Assembly (NCBI GenBank): GCA_963971575.1
Contig: OZ020611.1
Location: forward strand, 182,356,535-182,420,534
Direction: 5' to 3'
DNA length: 64,000 nucleotides
DNA from: Liopterus haemorrhoidalis
Lineage: Eukaryota; Arthropoda; Insecta; Coleoptera; Dytiscidae
Positions 63,879 to 64,000 of the stretch are shown piece after piece. Each line of letters begins with the position of its first letter. The first letter of the stretch is position 1. The notes beneath the pieces are model-generated. The model was not told the origin of the DNA, ran no database searches, and worked only from the letters and a program-made list of their open reading frames with translations. Position numbers and translations under genes: made by a program.

Positions 63879-64000
63879 TTGGCGCACCCAGGGGGGGGGG
63901 GGGGTCCGGTCCACCGCTGTGAATGATGGAAATACCAAATTTTTAAATCTTTTAGCATTGGTAAATATATAGATATGGATTTAAAAGCAGAGAAGAGGAC
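63879..64000. mobile_element. hAT-like end at the window edge
   Basis: 'cattggcgcacccaggggggggg' followed by 'aataccaaatttttaaatct..ggtaaatatatagatatggatttaaaa' matches 46408-46540 in PAL copy C (attggcgcaccctggggggtgg..; ggtaaatatatagatatgga). The element continues beyond the window. Confidence 0.6.

Overview
The window looks like an arthropod (most likely insect) nuclear chromosome. It is AT-rich, with spliced exons bounded by pyrimidine-rich acceptors and GT donors, AATAAA poly(A) signals, and a very dense load of eukaryotic transposons: jockey/CR1-like LINE, Penelope-like, mariner, piggyBac, hAT-like, Harbinger-like, pogo-like, Helentron-type and a tRNA-derived SINE. There are no prokaryotic features. 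I cannot name the species.

Host coding sequence is sparse. Two exons at 16777-17244 and 22243-22611 (+ strand, phase-0 junction, poly(A) signal at 22774) are the 3' end of a glycerophosphocholine phosphodiesterase (GPCPD1-like) gene; I did not find its 5' part. A third probable terminal exon (40477-40632, +, poly(A) signal at 40759) belongs to a gene I do not recognise. Three CpG-rich islands (50610-51470, 55190-55480, 62090-62400), two with CCAAT boxes and one with a strong splice donor, may be promoters or untranslated first exons.

Layout. 1-16.7 kb: LINE and Penelope remnants, both split by copies of one GT-microsatellite element, then minisatellite-bearing hAT elements, a Harbinger-like element carrying a MADF-domain remnant and a nested hAT, and copies of a palindrome-capped repeat ('PAL' below). 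16.8-22.8 kb: GPCPD1-like exons around a 5-kb intron that holds a long-TIR element whose transposase ORF lacks its catalytic core but is still open. 23-30 kb: piggyBac, pogo-like and hAT elements. 32.6-38.2 kb: two hAT elements, the second full of later insertions. 38.4-50.4 kb: three degenerate mariners, two large PAL copies and a nest four levels deep. 50.4-64 kb: CpG-rich islands among TA-flanked DNA elements, a SINE, tandem repeats and further hAT elements.

Most of the window is a record of transposon-into-transposon insertion. Many boundaries rest on matching target-site duplications that can be read directly: 8 bp for hAT-like elements, TTAA for piggyBac, TA for Tc1/mariner-like elements. 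The most notable items are the catalytically deleted but intact transposase ORF (17749-18225), the 532-bp pure TG tract at the fixed microsatellite position of an interspersed element, and the PAL family with variable internal repeats and an internal tRNA-like segment.
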